Shown here one piece after another: positions 33,640-42,157 of a stretch of DNA of 48,831 nucleotides (positions are counted from its first letter, which is position 1; every line of letters begins with the position of its first letter). The stretch covers positions 1 through 48,831 of the forward strand of contig JAISKB010000020.1 of the NCBI GenBank assembly GCA_031261085.1. The letters are read 5' to 3'. Made by a program: the position numbers and the translations under genes. Source of the stretch: Christensenellaceae bacterium (GTDB lineage Bacteria; Bacillota; Clostridia; Christensenellales; CAG-138). Under the pieces are notes generated by a model that was given only the letters and a program-made list of their open reading frames with translations, was not told where the DNA came from and ran no database searches.

Positions 33640-36258
33640 TTACACATTCTCATGGGTGCCATAATACGCGTTGAGATACATCTGCTTGATTTCGCTCATC
33701 AGCGGGTAGCGGGGGTTGGCGCCGGTGCACTGGTCGTCAAAGGCCTGCTCGGTCATTTCATCCAGCCGGCTGAGGAAGCTCTCTTCCTCCACGCCATATT
33801 CCCGGATGGTTTTTTTGATGCCGATCCTATCCTTAAGCCCATCCAGCGCCTTAATGAGGTTATCCAATTTTTCTTTATCATGCTTGCCGCCCAGCCCAAG
33901 CGCATCGGCGACCTGCGCGTAGCGCGCAAGGGTATGCGGGTGGTCATATTGCGAAAATGTACCCATCTTGGTTGGGGTCTCCACCGCGTTAAACCGCAGC
34001 ACCTCGTCTATCATAAGGGCGTTGGCCACGCCGTGCGGCAGGTGATGGAACGCCCCCAGCTTATGCGCCATGGAGTGACACACGCCCAAAAACGCATTGG
34101 CAAAGGCCATGCCCGCCATGGTGGCGGCGTTCGCCATCTTTTCGCGGGCTAGGGGGTCGTTGGCGCCGTTATCATACGCGCGGGGCAGGTATTCGAATAT
34201 CACCTTGAGGGAACCCAGCGCCAGGCTGTCGGTATAATCGGTAGCCAGCATGGAGGCATACGCTTCCAGCGCGTGCGTTACGGCATCGATGCCCGAAGCG
34301 GAAGTGAGGCCCCTGGGCGCATCCCTATGCAAATCCGCATCCACAATGGCCATATTCGGCATAAGCTCATAATCGGCCAGGGGGTACTTCACGCCTGTGG
34401 TTTCATCGGTAATAACCGCAAAGGGCGTAACCTCCGAGCCTGTGCCCGCAGAGGTGGGGATGGCGATGAAGTATGCTTTTTCACCCATCTTAGGGAAAGT
34501 ATACACCCTTTTGCGAATATCCACAAACCGCATGGCCATATCCATAAAATCGGCTTCGGGGTGCTCGTATAGTACCCACATGATTTTTGCGGCATCCATC
34601 GCGCTGCCACCGCCCAATGCGATGATCGTATCGGGCGCAAACGCGGTCATCTGCGCCGCGCCTTCCTTTGCGCAGGCCAAGGTGGGGTCGGGGGCTACAT
34701 TAAAAAAGGTGGCGTGCGCAATCCCCATTTCATCCAATTTATCCGTAATCGTTTTGGTATAGCCGTTTTGATACAAAAAGGTATCGGTTACAATAAACGC
34801 CCTCTTTTTGCCCATCACATTTTTAAGCTCATCCAGGGCAACGGGCAGGCAGCCCTTTTTGATATATATTTTTTCGGGCGCTCTAAACCAAAGCATATTC
34901 TCTCTCCTCTCGGCCACTGTTTTGATGTTTAAAAGATGCTTGACCCCTATGTTTTCGGAAACGCTGTTGCCGCCCCGCGTGCCGCAGCCCAACGTTAAGG
35001 AGGGTGCGAGCTTGAAGTTGTAGAGGTCGCCTATCCCGCCGTGAGAGGAGGGGGAATTTACAAGGATGCGGCCGGTCTGCATGCGGGCGGCAAACGCATC
35101 CAGCTTTTGCTTTTGGCTTACCGGGTCAATATATATGGATGCCGTATGGCCATACCCGCCGTTCGCAATCAACCCATCCGCCTTATCCATCGCATCGTCA
35201 AAGTCCTTCGCCTTATACATGGCGAGCACGGGCGAGAGCTTTTCGTGCGCGAATTCCTCGGAAATATCCACGCTCGTAACCTCGCCGATGAGTATTTTCG
35301 CCCTTTCGGGCACGGCAAACCCCGCCATCGCGGCAATCGCGTGCGCCGTTTGGCCCACGATTTTTGCATTGACCGCGCCGTTGATGAGTATCGTCTTGCG
35401 CACCTTTTCGGTTTCGGCCTTGTTCAAAAAATAGCAGCCCCGCTCGGTAAATTCCTTTTTAACCTGCGGATAGATGCTTTCCAGCACGACGCATGCCTGC
35501 TCCGAGGCGCAGATCATGCCGTTATCGAAGGTTTTGGAGTGGATGATCGAGTTGACCGCGAGCAAAATATCCGCGCTCTCGTCGATAATAACCGGCACAT
35601 TCCCCGCGCCCACGCCAATGGCGGGCTTGCCGCTGGAATACGCCGCCTTCACCATGCCGGGGCCGCCGGTGGCCAATATCACATCCGCTTCCTTCATCAC
35701 CAGGTTGCTCAGCTCCAGGCTGGCCACATCGATCCAGCCGATGATGCCCTCCGGCGCGCCGGCCGCAACCGCGGCTTCCAGCACGATTTTAGCGGCGGCA
35801 ATGGTGCAGTTTTTTGCCCGGGGGTGCGGGCTTATGATGATGCCGTTGCGCGTTTTTAAGGAGAGCAGCGTTTTAAAGATGGCGGTCGAGGTTGGGTTGG
35901 TCGTAGGGATAACCGCGGCGATTACGCCCATAGGCTCCGCGATTTTTTGTATGCCATAGGCCGCGTCCTCTTCGAGCACGCCGCAGGTCTTTGTGTTGCG
36001 ATATGCGTTGTAAATATACTCGGCGGCATAGTGGTTTTTGATTACCTTATCCTCCGCCACGCCCATGCCGGTTTCTTCCACCGCCATTTTGGCAAGCGTT
36101 ATCCTTGCCCGGTTGGCGGCCATCGCCGCCGCCTTAAATATCGCGTCCACCTGCTGCTGCGTATAGTGTGCAAACAGCTTTTGCGCCGCGCGCACACGGG
36201 CAATCGTGGCCTCCAGCGTTTCCACGCTGTCTACAATGGGGTATTTGTTGGTTTCCAT
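33640..36258 (-). CDS. adhE: Bifunctional acetaldehyde-CoA/alcohol dehydrogenase
   Basis: 872 residues, full length. The N-terminal CoA-acylating aldehyde dehydrogenase half has the catalytic Cys in DNGMICASEQACVV, with GGPGMVKAAYSSGKPAIGVG before it. The C-terminal iron-dependent alcohol dehydrogenase half has ALGGGSAMDAAK and the iron-binding histidines in GVCHSMAHKLGAFHHLPHG. It reduces acetyl-CoA to ethanol with two NADH, regenerating NAD+ in fermentation. Ribosome site AAGGAG. The promoter at 36363-36391 overlaps a Rex-like operator, which would repress it when NADH is low. Confidence 0.97.
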   Translation of the reverse strand: METNKYPIVDSVETLEATIARVRAAQKLFAHYTQQQVDAIFKAAAMAANRARITLAKMAVEETGMGVAEDKVIKNHYAAEYIYNAYRNTKTCGVLEEDAAYGIQKIAEPMGVIAAVIPTTNPTSTAIFKTLLSLKTRNGIIISPHPRAKNCTIAAAKIVLEAAVAAGAPEGIIGWIDVASLELSNLVMKEADVILATGGPGMVKAAYSSGKPAIGVGAGNVPVIIDESADILLAVNSIIHSKTFDNGMICASEQACVVLESIYPQVKKEFTERGCYFLNKAETEKVRKTILINGAVNAKIVGQTAHAIAAMAGFAVPERAKILIGEVTSVDISEEFAHEKLSPVLAMYKAKDFDDAMDKADGLIANGGYGHTASIYIDPVSQKQKLDAFAARMQTGRILVNSPSSHGGIGDLYNFKLAPSLTLGCGTRGGNSVSENIGVKHLLNIKTVAERRENMLWFRAPEKIYIKKGCLPVALDELKNVMGKKRAFIVTDTFLYQNGYTKTITDKLDEMGIAHATFFNVAPDPTLACAKEGAAQMTAFAPDTIIALGGGSAMDAAKIMWVLYEHPEADFMDMAMRFVDIRKRVYTFPKMGEKAYFIAIPTSAGTGSEVTPFAVITDETTGVKYPLADYELMPNMAIVDADLHRDAPRGLTSASGIDAVTHALEAYASMLATDYTDSLALGSLKVIFEYLPRAYDNGANDPLAREKMANAATMAGMAFANAFLGVCHSMAHKLGAFHHLPHGVANALMIDEVLRFNAVETPTKMGTFSQYDHPHTLARYAQVADALGLGGKHDKEKLDNLIKALDGLKDRIGIKKTIREYGVEEESFLSRLDEMTEQAFDDQCTGANPRYPLMSEIKQMYLNAYYGTHENV

Positions 36259-36354
36259 GTTCCAGTCTCCTTATCTGCAATCATTTAATATCATCATTGG
36301 TTCTGTCACATTCTTTTACAAAAAGGCAAGTGACCATGCTTTCTCCAATATTCT

Positions 36355-36372
36355 TTGTTAATATTTTAACAT
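36355..36372. promoter_or_regulatory. Rex-like operator over the adhE -10 region
   Basis: TTGTTAATATTTTAACAT matches the Rex consensus TTGTTAA-N4-TTAACAA except for the last base. It covers the -10 of the adhE promoter. Rex releases DNA when NADH is high, which suits AdhE. No rex gene is in the window. Confidence 0.7.
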
Positions 36373-36391
36373 ACCCTATATGCTTGTACAA
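36363..36391 (-). promoter_or_regulatory. Predicted adhE promoter
   Basis: TTGTAC-N17-TAAAAT on the minus strand, about 105 bp upstream of the adhE start. The remaining divergent region up to 36527 is AT-rich; a weak TATTAT at about 36468 may serve the LysR gene. Confidence 0.6.
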
Positions 36392-36527
36392 TGTAAAAAA
36401 TATATATCCATATATCATTATCGGTATATTCGGCCCCCGCGCTTATCGTAAAACGCGCCGCGATGTGGTATATTATGTTCCATAGGGCCGCTGTTTAAGG
36501 CGATATAAAAACAGGAGATTTTTTGGC

Positions 36528-37451
36528 ATGAACCTATTGCATTTAAAGTACGCCGTTGAGGTAGCCAAGGCGCAGTCCATCAGCAAGGCGGCCGAAAATT
36601 TATATATGAATCAACCCAATTTGAGCCGCGCCATCAAAGAATTGGAGCGGGATTTGGGCATCAGCATTTTTAAACGCTCCTCCAAGGGGATATTGGTTAC
36701 GCCGCAGGGCGATGCGTTTTTGCACTATGCCATCAATATTCTGCGCCAGGTCGATGAAGTGGAGGCCTTATATATTGGAGATAAAACCGAAAAGCAGAGT
36801 TTCTCCATCTCCGTTCCCCGGGCATCCTATATCTCCGCGGCCTTTGTGGAATTTGCAAAGCACATCGACCAAACAAAACCGGCGGAGATTTTTTACAAAG
36901 AAACCAACGCAATGCGCGCCATCGACAATATCCTGAAGTCGGATTATAAGCTTGGCATCATACGGTACCAGCAGATATTTGACGACCGTTTTAAGGCGAT
37001 GCTCGATGAAAAGGGGCTTGAGCATGAGCTGCTTTGCGAGTTTAGCTATGTTGCCGTGATGGCAAAAAGCAACCCGCTCGCAAGGACGGAAAATTTAAAT
37101 TATACCGATTTGGCCAGCTTTATTGAAATCGCGCATGCCGACCCCTATGTGCCCTCGCTCCCCCTGGCAAAGGTAAAAGAAGAAGAATACATCAACGCCA
37201 TCGATAAACGAATTTTCGTATTTGAGCGGGGCAGCCAGTTCGATTTGCTGCAGCATGTGCCAAATACCTTTATGTGGGTATCCCCCATCCCGCAGCAAAC
37301 ACTGGATAAATATGATTTGGTGGAGGTTCCCTGCAAATCCGAAAAGCGCGTGTACCGCGATGTTTTGATCTATCGGAACGGCTACCGGCTTTCGGACCTG
37401 GACAACCTGTTTATAACCGAGGTTTGCAAGGCCAAGCGGCAATATCTATAG
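36528..37451 (+). CDS. LysR-family transcriptional regulator
   Basis: 307 residues. The N-terminal winged helix-turn-helix (LKYAVEVAKAQSISKAAENLYMNQPNLSRAIKELERDLG) is classic LysR. The effector domain (about 90-300) is less typical and its ligand cannot be read. It is divergent from adhE, so it may regulate adhE or itself; the class usually activates a divergent target with a co-inducer. CAGGAG precedes ATG 36528. Confidence 0.92.
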   Translation: MNLLHLKYAVEVAKAQSISKAAENLYMNQPNLSRAIKELERDLGISIFKRSSKGILVTPQGDAFLHYAINILRQVDEVEALYIGDKTEKQSFSISVPRASYISAAFVEFAKHIDQTKPAEIFYKETNAMRAIDNILKSDYKLGIIRYQQIFDDRFKAMLDEKGLEHELLCEFSYVAVMAKSNPLARTENLNYTDLASFIEIAHADPYVPSLPLAKVKEEEYINAIDKRIFVFERGSQFDLLQHVPNTFMWVSPIPQQTLDKYDLVEVPCKSEKRVYRDVLIYRNGYRLSDLDNLFITEVCKAKRQYL

Positions 37452-37546
37452 CATGCCCTCGGCGCCCGCCCTGCCCAGCGGCGTTATGCTATACTTAAGG
37501 TACATTTACCCGCAATTATCTATCAAGCTTATTAAGGGGGCACATC

Positions 37547-38398
37547 ATGCGCGCATTGACCGATTGTTACCAGCTATCCAACGGGGTGGGCATACCCTGC
37601 ATTGGCTTTGGCACCTGGCAGACCGCGGAGGGCGAGGAGGCCGTGGCCTCGGTACTCAGCGCCCTTGGTGCGGGCTATCGCCACATCGACACGGCGCAGG
37701 GCTATGGCAACGAGGGGAGCATTGGCTCCGCCCTAAAGCGCAGCGGCATAAAGCGCGAGGAGCTGTTTGTTACAACCAAGCTTGCCAACAACCAGCACGG
37801 CTACAAAAAAACGATGGCGGCTTTTGCGCGCAGTATGGATAAGCTGAGGCTAACATACCTCGACCTGTTCCTCATCCACTGGCCAAACCCGCTCGATTTT
37901 CGCAGCAACTGGCAGGAGGCGAACGCCGAAACCTGGCAGGCCTTCGAGGAGCTGTACAGGGCCGGTTACATCCGCGCCCTTGGCATAAGCAACTTCCGCC
38001 AGCACCATATCGAGGCGCTTATGCAAACCGCCGTCGTCGCCCCCATGGTCAACCAAATACGCCTTTGCCCCGGGGAGACGCAGGATGCGCTGGTGGAGTA
38101 CTGCCGCGAATGCGGCATGCTGCTGGAGGCGTATAGCCCGCTTGGCGTCGGCAAAATTTTTGAGGTGCCCGAAATGCAGGCGCTGGCCGCAAAATATGGC
38201 AAAAGCATCGCGCAAATTTGCATCCGCTGGAGCCTGCAGCGGGGGTATTTGCCGCTGCCCAAGTCGGTTATGCCCGCCCGCATTGCACAAAACACACAGG
38301 TATTCGACTTTGCGCTGGAGGATGCGGATGTACAGCGCATCGCCGGTTTAACGGGCTGCGTCGGCTATTCGATGGACCCGGACAGCATACCATGGTGA
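37547..38398 (+). CDS. Aldo/keto reductase
   Basis: 283 residues of the AKR barrel. The tetrad is visible: Asp and Tyr in YRHIDTAQGYGNE, Lys in VTTKLANN and His in FLIHWPNP. ALGISNFRQHH and the C-terminal PKSVMPARIAQN (NADPH binding) complete the pattern. It reduces an aldehyde or ketone with NADPH; the substrate is unknown. The ribosome site AAGGGGG precedes ATG 37547, and a strong terminator follows at 38440-38466. It is probably a single-gene unit. Confidence 0.92.
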   Translation: MRALTDCYQLSNGVGIPCIGFGTWQTAEGEEAVASVLSALGAGYRHIDTAQGYGNEGSIGSALKRSGIKREELFVTTKLANNQHGYKKTMAAFARSMDKLRLTYLDLFLIHWPNPLDFRSNWQEANAETWQAFEELYRAGYIRALGISNFRQHHIEALMQTAVVAPMVNQIRLCPGETQDALVEYCRECGMLLEAYSPLGVGKIFEVPEMQALAAKYGKSIAQICIRWSLQRGYLPLPKSVMPARIAQNTQVFDFALEDADVQRIAGLTGCVGYSMDPDSIPW

Positions 38399-38439
38399 TG
38401 CCGGCGGCCGACTGACAGACGCACCTTCAACGCATAGCA

Positions 38440-38466
38440 AACGCCCGGCTTTCCCGGGCGTTTTTT
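38440..38466 (+). terminator. Intrinsic terminator after the aldo/keto reductase gene
   Basis: CGCCCGG-CTTTC-CCGGGCG followed by TTTTTT. Confidence 0.88.
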
Positions 38467-38469
38467 GCG

Positions 38470-39198
38470 TTACTGCGCGCAATACAGCTGCTTATAGCTG
38501 CTTTCTTCGCTGGGCGTGAGCACCAAAAGCCGGTGTTCCATAAGCTGATGCGGATCCCCGCCAAAATAGGCGCAATATTGCGCCACATGCGCATAGGCCT
38601 CCTCCCTATCCTGCGCGGCGGCCTCACGCACATCCACCTGCGGCGGCAAATCGTGCGGCACATGCGCGCTGCGCAAAAAGATTTTGCCGCCATACATGCC
38701 CGTGCCGGTAAAGTACCCCACCGGCGCCTTGCCCTCCGCTTCGTGGCCAATCCCCAGCACGATTATCACGCCGCCCGCCAGGTATTCGCCCAAAAAGCTG
38801 CCCGCCGCGCCCCCTATCACCAGCACGGGGTATTTGGCGGAATACGCCTTCATGTGGATGCCCGCGCGGTAGCCCGAATCCCCCTGCACATATATGCTGC
38901 CGCCGCGCATGGCATAGCCGGTCGCATCGCCACTGCGGCCATATATGCGGATGCTGCCCTCGTTCATCGTGTCGCCGGTAGCGTCCTGCGCATTGCCGCG
39001 CACGGTGATATGCGCGCCGTCGAGATAGGCTCCCAGCGCGTTGCCGGGTATGCCGTTTATCTCCACATCCTTCCCTTTTAGGCCGCTGGCTATAAAGCGC
39101 TGGCCCATAACGCCCTGCAGCGTAACGCTTTGCTCCCCCGCCGCGTTGATTTGCCTGTTCAGCTCCCGAAACGGGAGATCCTTTGCCTGTATCAGCAT
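38470..39198 (-). CDS. Split glutamate synthase, GXGXG domain protein
   Basis: 242 residues made mainly of the right-handed beta-helix found as domain 3 of the glutamate synthase large subunit. GIPGNALGAYLDGAHITVRGNAQDATGDTM, GRSGDATGYAMRGGSIYVQGDSGYRAGIHM and GGAAGSFLGEYLAGGVIIVLG show the repeated G-x-x-G-x-x-x-G pattern. In whole GOGAT this domain links the glutaminase and FMN domains structurally. GGAGG precedes ATG 39198. It is third in the operon. Confidence 0.9.
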   Translation of the reverse strand: MLIQAKDLPFRELNRQINAAGEQSVTLQGVMGQRFIASGLKGKDVEINGIPGNALGAYLDGAHITVRGNAQDATGDTMNEGSIRIYGRSGDATGYAMRGGSIYVQGDSGYRAGIHMKAYSAKYPVLVIGGAAGSFLGEYLAGGVIIVLGIGHEAEGKAPVGYFTGTGMYGGKIFLRSAHVPHDLPPQVDVREAAAQDREEAYAHVAQYCAYFGGDPHQLMEHRLLVLTPSEESSYKQLYCAQ

Positions 39199-39212
39199 CC
39201 TGTCGCCTCCGT

Positions 39213-40718
39213 TTATTCTCCGGCGTGCAGCACGCCGAGTATATCCAGTTCCTTCTGCGTTAGGCCGATGCCGCGCAGCATCAGCCGGTTGCCCTTTAAC
39301 GCCTCGATGGAGTTTATGCCCATGCCGCCCATCATTTCTTTTATTTCGTATGTCCAGGCGGTGATGAGGTTGACGAGCCTTCTTTTACCCTCTTCCGGGT
39401 CCAATCGGCTCACAAGCTCGGGGAGCTGGGTGGCGATGCCCCAGTTGCACCGCCCCAGGTGGCAGCTGCGGCACAGGTGGCAGCCCATCGCCAGCAGCGC
39501 GCCGGTGGCTATATATACCGCGTCGGCGCCCAGCGCAATGGCGCGCACCACATCCGCGCTGTTGCGTATGGAGCCGCCCGCTATTATCGATATGCTCCCG
39601 CGGATACCCTCCTCGCGCAGGCGGGCATCCACGCTGGCCAGCGCCAGCTCAATGGGTATGCCCACGTTGTCGCGTATCCGCGCGGGCGCCGCACCGGTGC
39701 CGCCCCGAAAGCCGTCTATGGCGATGATGTCCGCGCCGCTGCGGGCCACCCCGCTGGCAATGGCGGATATATTGTGCACCGCCGCGATTTTTACGATAAT
39801 CGGCTTTTTATAGTCGGTCGCTTCCTTTAGCGTGTATACCAGCTGGCGCAAATCCTCAATCGAGTAAATATCATGGTGCGGCGCGGGCGAAATCGCCTCG
39901 GTGCCCTGCGGAATCATCCGCGTGCGGGATACATCCCCCATCACCTTTTCGGCCGGGAGATGCCCCCCTATGCCCGGCTTTGCGCCCTGCCCCATCTTAA
40001 TCTCAATGGCCGCGCCGGCTTTAAGGTAACCGGGGTGCACGCCAAAGCGCCCGCTCGCCACCTGCACGATGGTGTTGGGGCCATAGTGATATAAATCCTC
40101 ATGCAGCCCGCCCTCGCCGGAGTTATAGCAAATGCCCAGCTCCTGCGCCGCGCGGGCAAGGCTCTCGTGCGCGTTGTAGCTAAGCGAGCCATAGCTCATG
40201 GCGGAAAACAAGATGGGCGTCGCGAGCGTGATTTGCGGGTGCAGCTCGGTGCAGATGCGTCCGCTTTCATCCCGCTGGATATGCGTATGCTTCTGCCCCA
40301 AAAACACCTTGGTTTCCATGGGCTCCCGCAAAGGGTCGATGGAGGGGTTGGTCACCTGCGATGCGTTGATGAGCAGCTTATCCCAATAAACGGGGTAGTC
40401 CTTGGGCGTGCCCATCGAGGTGAGCAGCGCGCCGCCGGAGCCCGCCTGCCGATGGATATCGGTAATCGCATCCCGCGTCCAGTTCGCGCCCGGGCGGAAG
40501 GTATGGCTGCTTTGCACGATTTTGAGCGCGTGCGCGGGGCACATGGCCACGCAGCGGTGGCAATCGACACACCGCGCATCCTCCGCGGTCATGCGGCTCG
40601 TGGCGGCGTCAAACGCGTGGGCGCGATTGGCGCATTGCTCCTCGCAGCGGCGGCAAACGGTGCAGCGGCCTTCGTTGCGTACGATTTCAAATTCCGGGTA
40701 AATATAATCCTTCGGCAT
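39213..40718 (-). CDS. Split glutamate synthase, FMN synthase domain with two [4Fe-4S] motifs
   Basis: 501 residues from ATG 40718, which has GGGAGG 9 nt upstream (36 upstream in-frame codons rejected). An N-terminal ferredoxin segment has two CxxCxxCxxxC/CxxCxxxCP clusters (CTVCRRCEEQC and CVDCHRCVAMCP). The GltB domain-2 FMN barrel follows (PILFSAMSYGSLS, NSGEGGLHED, IKMGQGAKPGIGGHLP, IDGFRGGTGAAP) with the 3Fe-4S-type cysteines in GCHLCRSCHLGRCNWG. It forms glutamate from 2-oxoglutarate and ammonia; electrons would enter through its ferredoxin domain because no GltD flavoprotein is present. Confidence 0.93.
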   Translation of the reverse strand: MPKDYIYPEFEIVRNEGRCTVCRRCEEQCANRAHAFDAATSRMTAEDARCVDCHRCVAMCPAHALKIVQSSHTFRPGANWTRDAITDIHRQAGSGGALLTSMGTPKDYPVYWDKLLINASQVTNPSIDPLREPMETKVFLGQKHTHIQRDESGRICTELHPQITLATPILFSAMSYGSLSYNAHESLARAAQELGICYNSGEGGLHEDLYHYGPNTIVQVASGRFGVHPGYLKAGAAIEIKMGQGAKPGIGGHLPAEKVMGDVSRTRMIPQGTEAISPAPHHDIYSIEDLRQLVYTLKEATDYKKPIIVKIAAVHNISAIASGVARSGADIIAIDGFRGGTGAAPARIRDNVGIPIELALASVDARLREEGIRGSISIIAGGSIRNSADVVRAIALGADAVYIATGALLAMGCHLCRSCHLGRCNWGIATQLPELVSRLDPEEGKRRLVNLITAWTYEIKEMMGGMGINSIEALKGNRLMLRGIGLTQKELDILGVLHAGE

Positions 40719-40723
40719 GCGGC

Positions 40724-41821
40724 TCACCTCCCCTGCGCGCCTGCGTTGAGGCGTACGATTACGGGTTCGCCGCCGCGCGGCGCCCACAGCTTTTCCAGGT
40801 CCGGCTCCATCACGCGTATGGCGCATTCCTCACTGGCGATATAAACGCGGTCTCCCCTTTCGCCCACCACCATAGATCGCAGCTTGAGCCTGTCGTTGAG
40901 CGCCATAATGCCGCCGTCGAACCCCAGCAGTATCGAGAACGGGCCGGTGATGAGCAGGCTGGCGAACGTGTTGCGCAGATAGGTCAGCTTTTCGCGCTCC
41001 TCCGCCGGCTTGGTGGCGATGGTCGTCCAAAACGGGGCGGCAATCACCGATGCAACCTCCGCCAAGGTCAGCCCGCGCCGCCTATGCAAAAAATCCACAA
41101 TATAGGTAATCACCTCGGTATCCGTCTGCAAATTGCAGCGGTAACCATACATTTCAATAAAGCGGCGGTTCGCATCGTAGGAGGAAATTTCGCCGTTGTG
41201 CACGATGGAATACCCCAGCAGCGCAAACGGGTGCGCGCCGCCCCACCAGCCCGGCGTGTTGGTAGGATACCTTCCATGCGCCGTCCAGCAATATCCCTCA
41301 TAATCCTCCAGGCGGTAAAAGTCGCCTACGTCCTCCGGGTAGCCCACGGCCTTAAACACGCCCATGTTTTTGCCGGAGGAGAACACATACGCGCCCTCGA
41401 TGCTGTCGTTGATGCGGATGACGCAGCGCTTGGTAAACTCGCTTTCATCCAGCTGGCTATCCTTTAGCTTGGTGGGCAGCGGCGTGAGAAAATACCGCCA
41501 AATCAGCGGTTCATCGATGATGTTCGGATGCTTTCGCACCGGTATTTTCGATAGGTTTACCACATCGAAATGCCGGTCGATAAACGCCTCGCAGGCTTGC
41601 CGGGCGGCGAGCGTATCGTAAAAAATATGGAACGCATATAGGTCCTTATACTGCGGATAGATGCCATAGCCGGCAAAACCGCCGCCCAACCCGTTGGAAC
41701 GCTCATGCATCGTGGCGATAGAATCCACAACCAAGCGCCCGCTGATGTTTTCGCCGGATTTGGAGAACACGCTGGTGATGGCACACCCGGAGGGAATGCG
41801 CACCTGCCCCTCGATAGACAC
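40724..41821 (-). CDS. Split glutamate synthase, class II glutamine amidotransferase
   Basis: 365 residues if the GTG at 41821 is the start (GAGGTGG 4 nt upstream). An ATG at 41869 is in frame but lies inside the leader hairpin. The Ntn-type glutaminase is recognisable by GCAITSVFS (likely catalytic Cys), HGRYPTNTPGWWGGAHPFAL and YSIVHNGEISSYDANRRF. It removes ammonia from glutamine for the FMN subunit. The stop at 40724 overlaps the ribosome site of the next gene. A promoter, a dyad operator and an attenuator-like stem lie upstream. Confidence 0.9.
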   Translation of the reverse strand: MSIEGQVRIPSGCAITSVFSKSGENISGRLVVDSIATMHERSNGLGGGFAGYGIYPQYKDLYAFHIFYDTLAARQACEAFIDRHFDVVNLSKIPVRKHPNIIDEPLIWRYFLTPLPTKLKDSQLDESEFTKRCVIRINDSIEGAYVFSSGKNMGVFKAVGYPEDVGDFYRLEDYEGYCWTAHGRYPTNTPGWWGGAHPFALLGYSIVHNGEISSYDANRRFIEMYGYRCNLQTDTEVITYIVDFLHRRRGLTLAEVASVIAAPFWTTIATKPAEEREKLTYLRNTFASLLITGPFSILLGFDGGIMALNDRLKLRSMVVGERGDRVYIASEECAIRVMEPDLEKLWAPRGGEPVIVRLNAGAQGR

Positions 41822-41837
41822 AAAACCACCTCGCTCA

Positions 41838-41917
41838 ATAAAAAATACCCACCGCAGCCCGCAAGCCATTCACATAGCGCCAAAAGATAGGCTCAAGCGG
41901 AAGTGCAAAGGGTGGGT
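41838..41917 (-). terminator. Attenuator-like stem in the glutamate synthase leader
   Basis: On the minus strand ACCCACC (41911-41917) can pair with GGTGGGT (41847-41853), with inner pairing of CCGC/GCGG and GCC/GGC. The stem is followed by ATTTTTTATT and ends just before the GTG start. This looks like an intrinsic terminator placed between promoter and gene. Confidence 0.5.
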
Positions 41918-41935
41918 GGAGAAACGCGTTGTCAT
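41870..41935 (-). CDS. Possible 21-residue leader peptide upstream of glutamate synthase
   Basis: An ATG at 41935 opens a frame reading MTTRFSTHPLHFRLSLSF and three more residues, ending at TGA 41870 directly before the in-frame ATG of 41869. Its codons cover the 5' arm of the attenuator stem, as in peptide-controlled attenuation. There is no ribosome site, and the predicted transcription start lies within a few bases of the ATG, so translation would have to be leaderless. Treat as tentative. Confidence 0.3.
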   Translation of the reverse strand: MTTRFSTHPLHFRLSLSFGAM

Positions 41936-41937
41936 GT

Positions 41938-41966
41938 AGCGTACAGCACATATACGGTAAAGTCAA
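41938..41966 (-). promoter_or_regulatory. Predicted promoter of the split glutamate synthase operon
   Basis: TTGACT-N17-TACGCT on the minus strand, 117 bp upstream of the GTG start. Confidence 0.6.
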
Positions 41967-41980
41967 GCTAAATTTGAATT

Positions 41981-42004
41981 ATTATGCATTAAATCCTGCA
42001 TAAT
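41981..42004. promoter_or_regulatory. Dyad ATTATGCA-N8-TGCATAAT, candidate activator site
   Basis: A perfect 8+8 inverted repeat about 50-73 bp upstream of the predicted transcription start, the place and spacing where LysR-type activators such as GltC bind. Which regulator uses it is unknown. Confidence 0.5.
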
Positions 42005-42104
42005 AAACCTTGTTTTGAGGTGTTTAGGCGTATTTATGAAGGAATTATCGGATATTATTTCATTAGGTTAGAGCGGTATAAGAAAACAGAATAGCTCCCA
42101 CGTC

Positions 42105-42146
42105 AAAAAGCGGCCTGCGGCTGCCCCAATAACCGCAGGCCGCTTT
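42105..42146 (-). terminator. Intrinsic terminator after the JAB-like gene
   Basis: AAAGCGGCCTGCGG and CCGCAGGCCGCTTT form a 14-bp stem with a 12-nt loop, followed on the minus strand by TTTTTG. Confidence 0.85.
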
Positions 42147-42157
42147 GGCGCGCCGCT

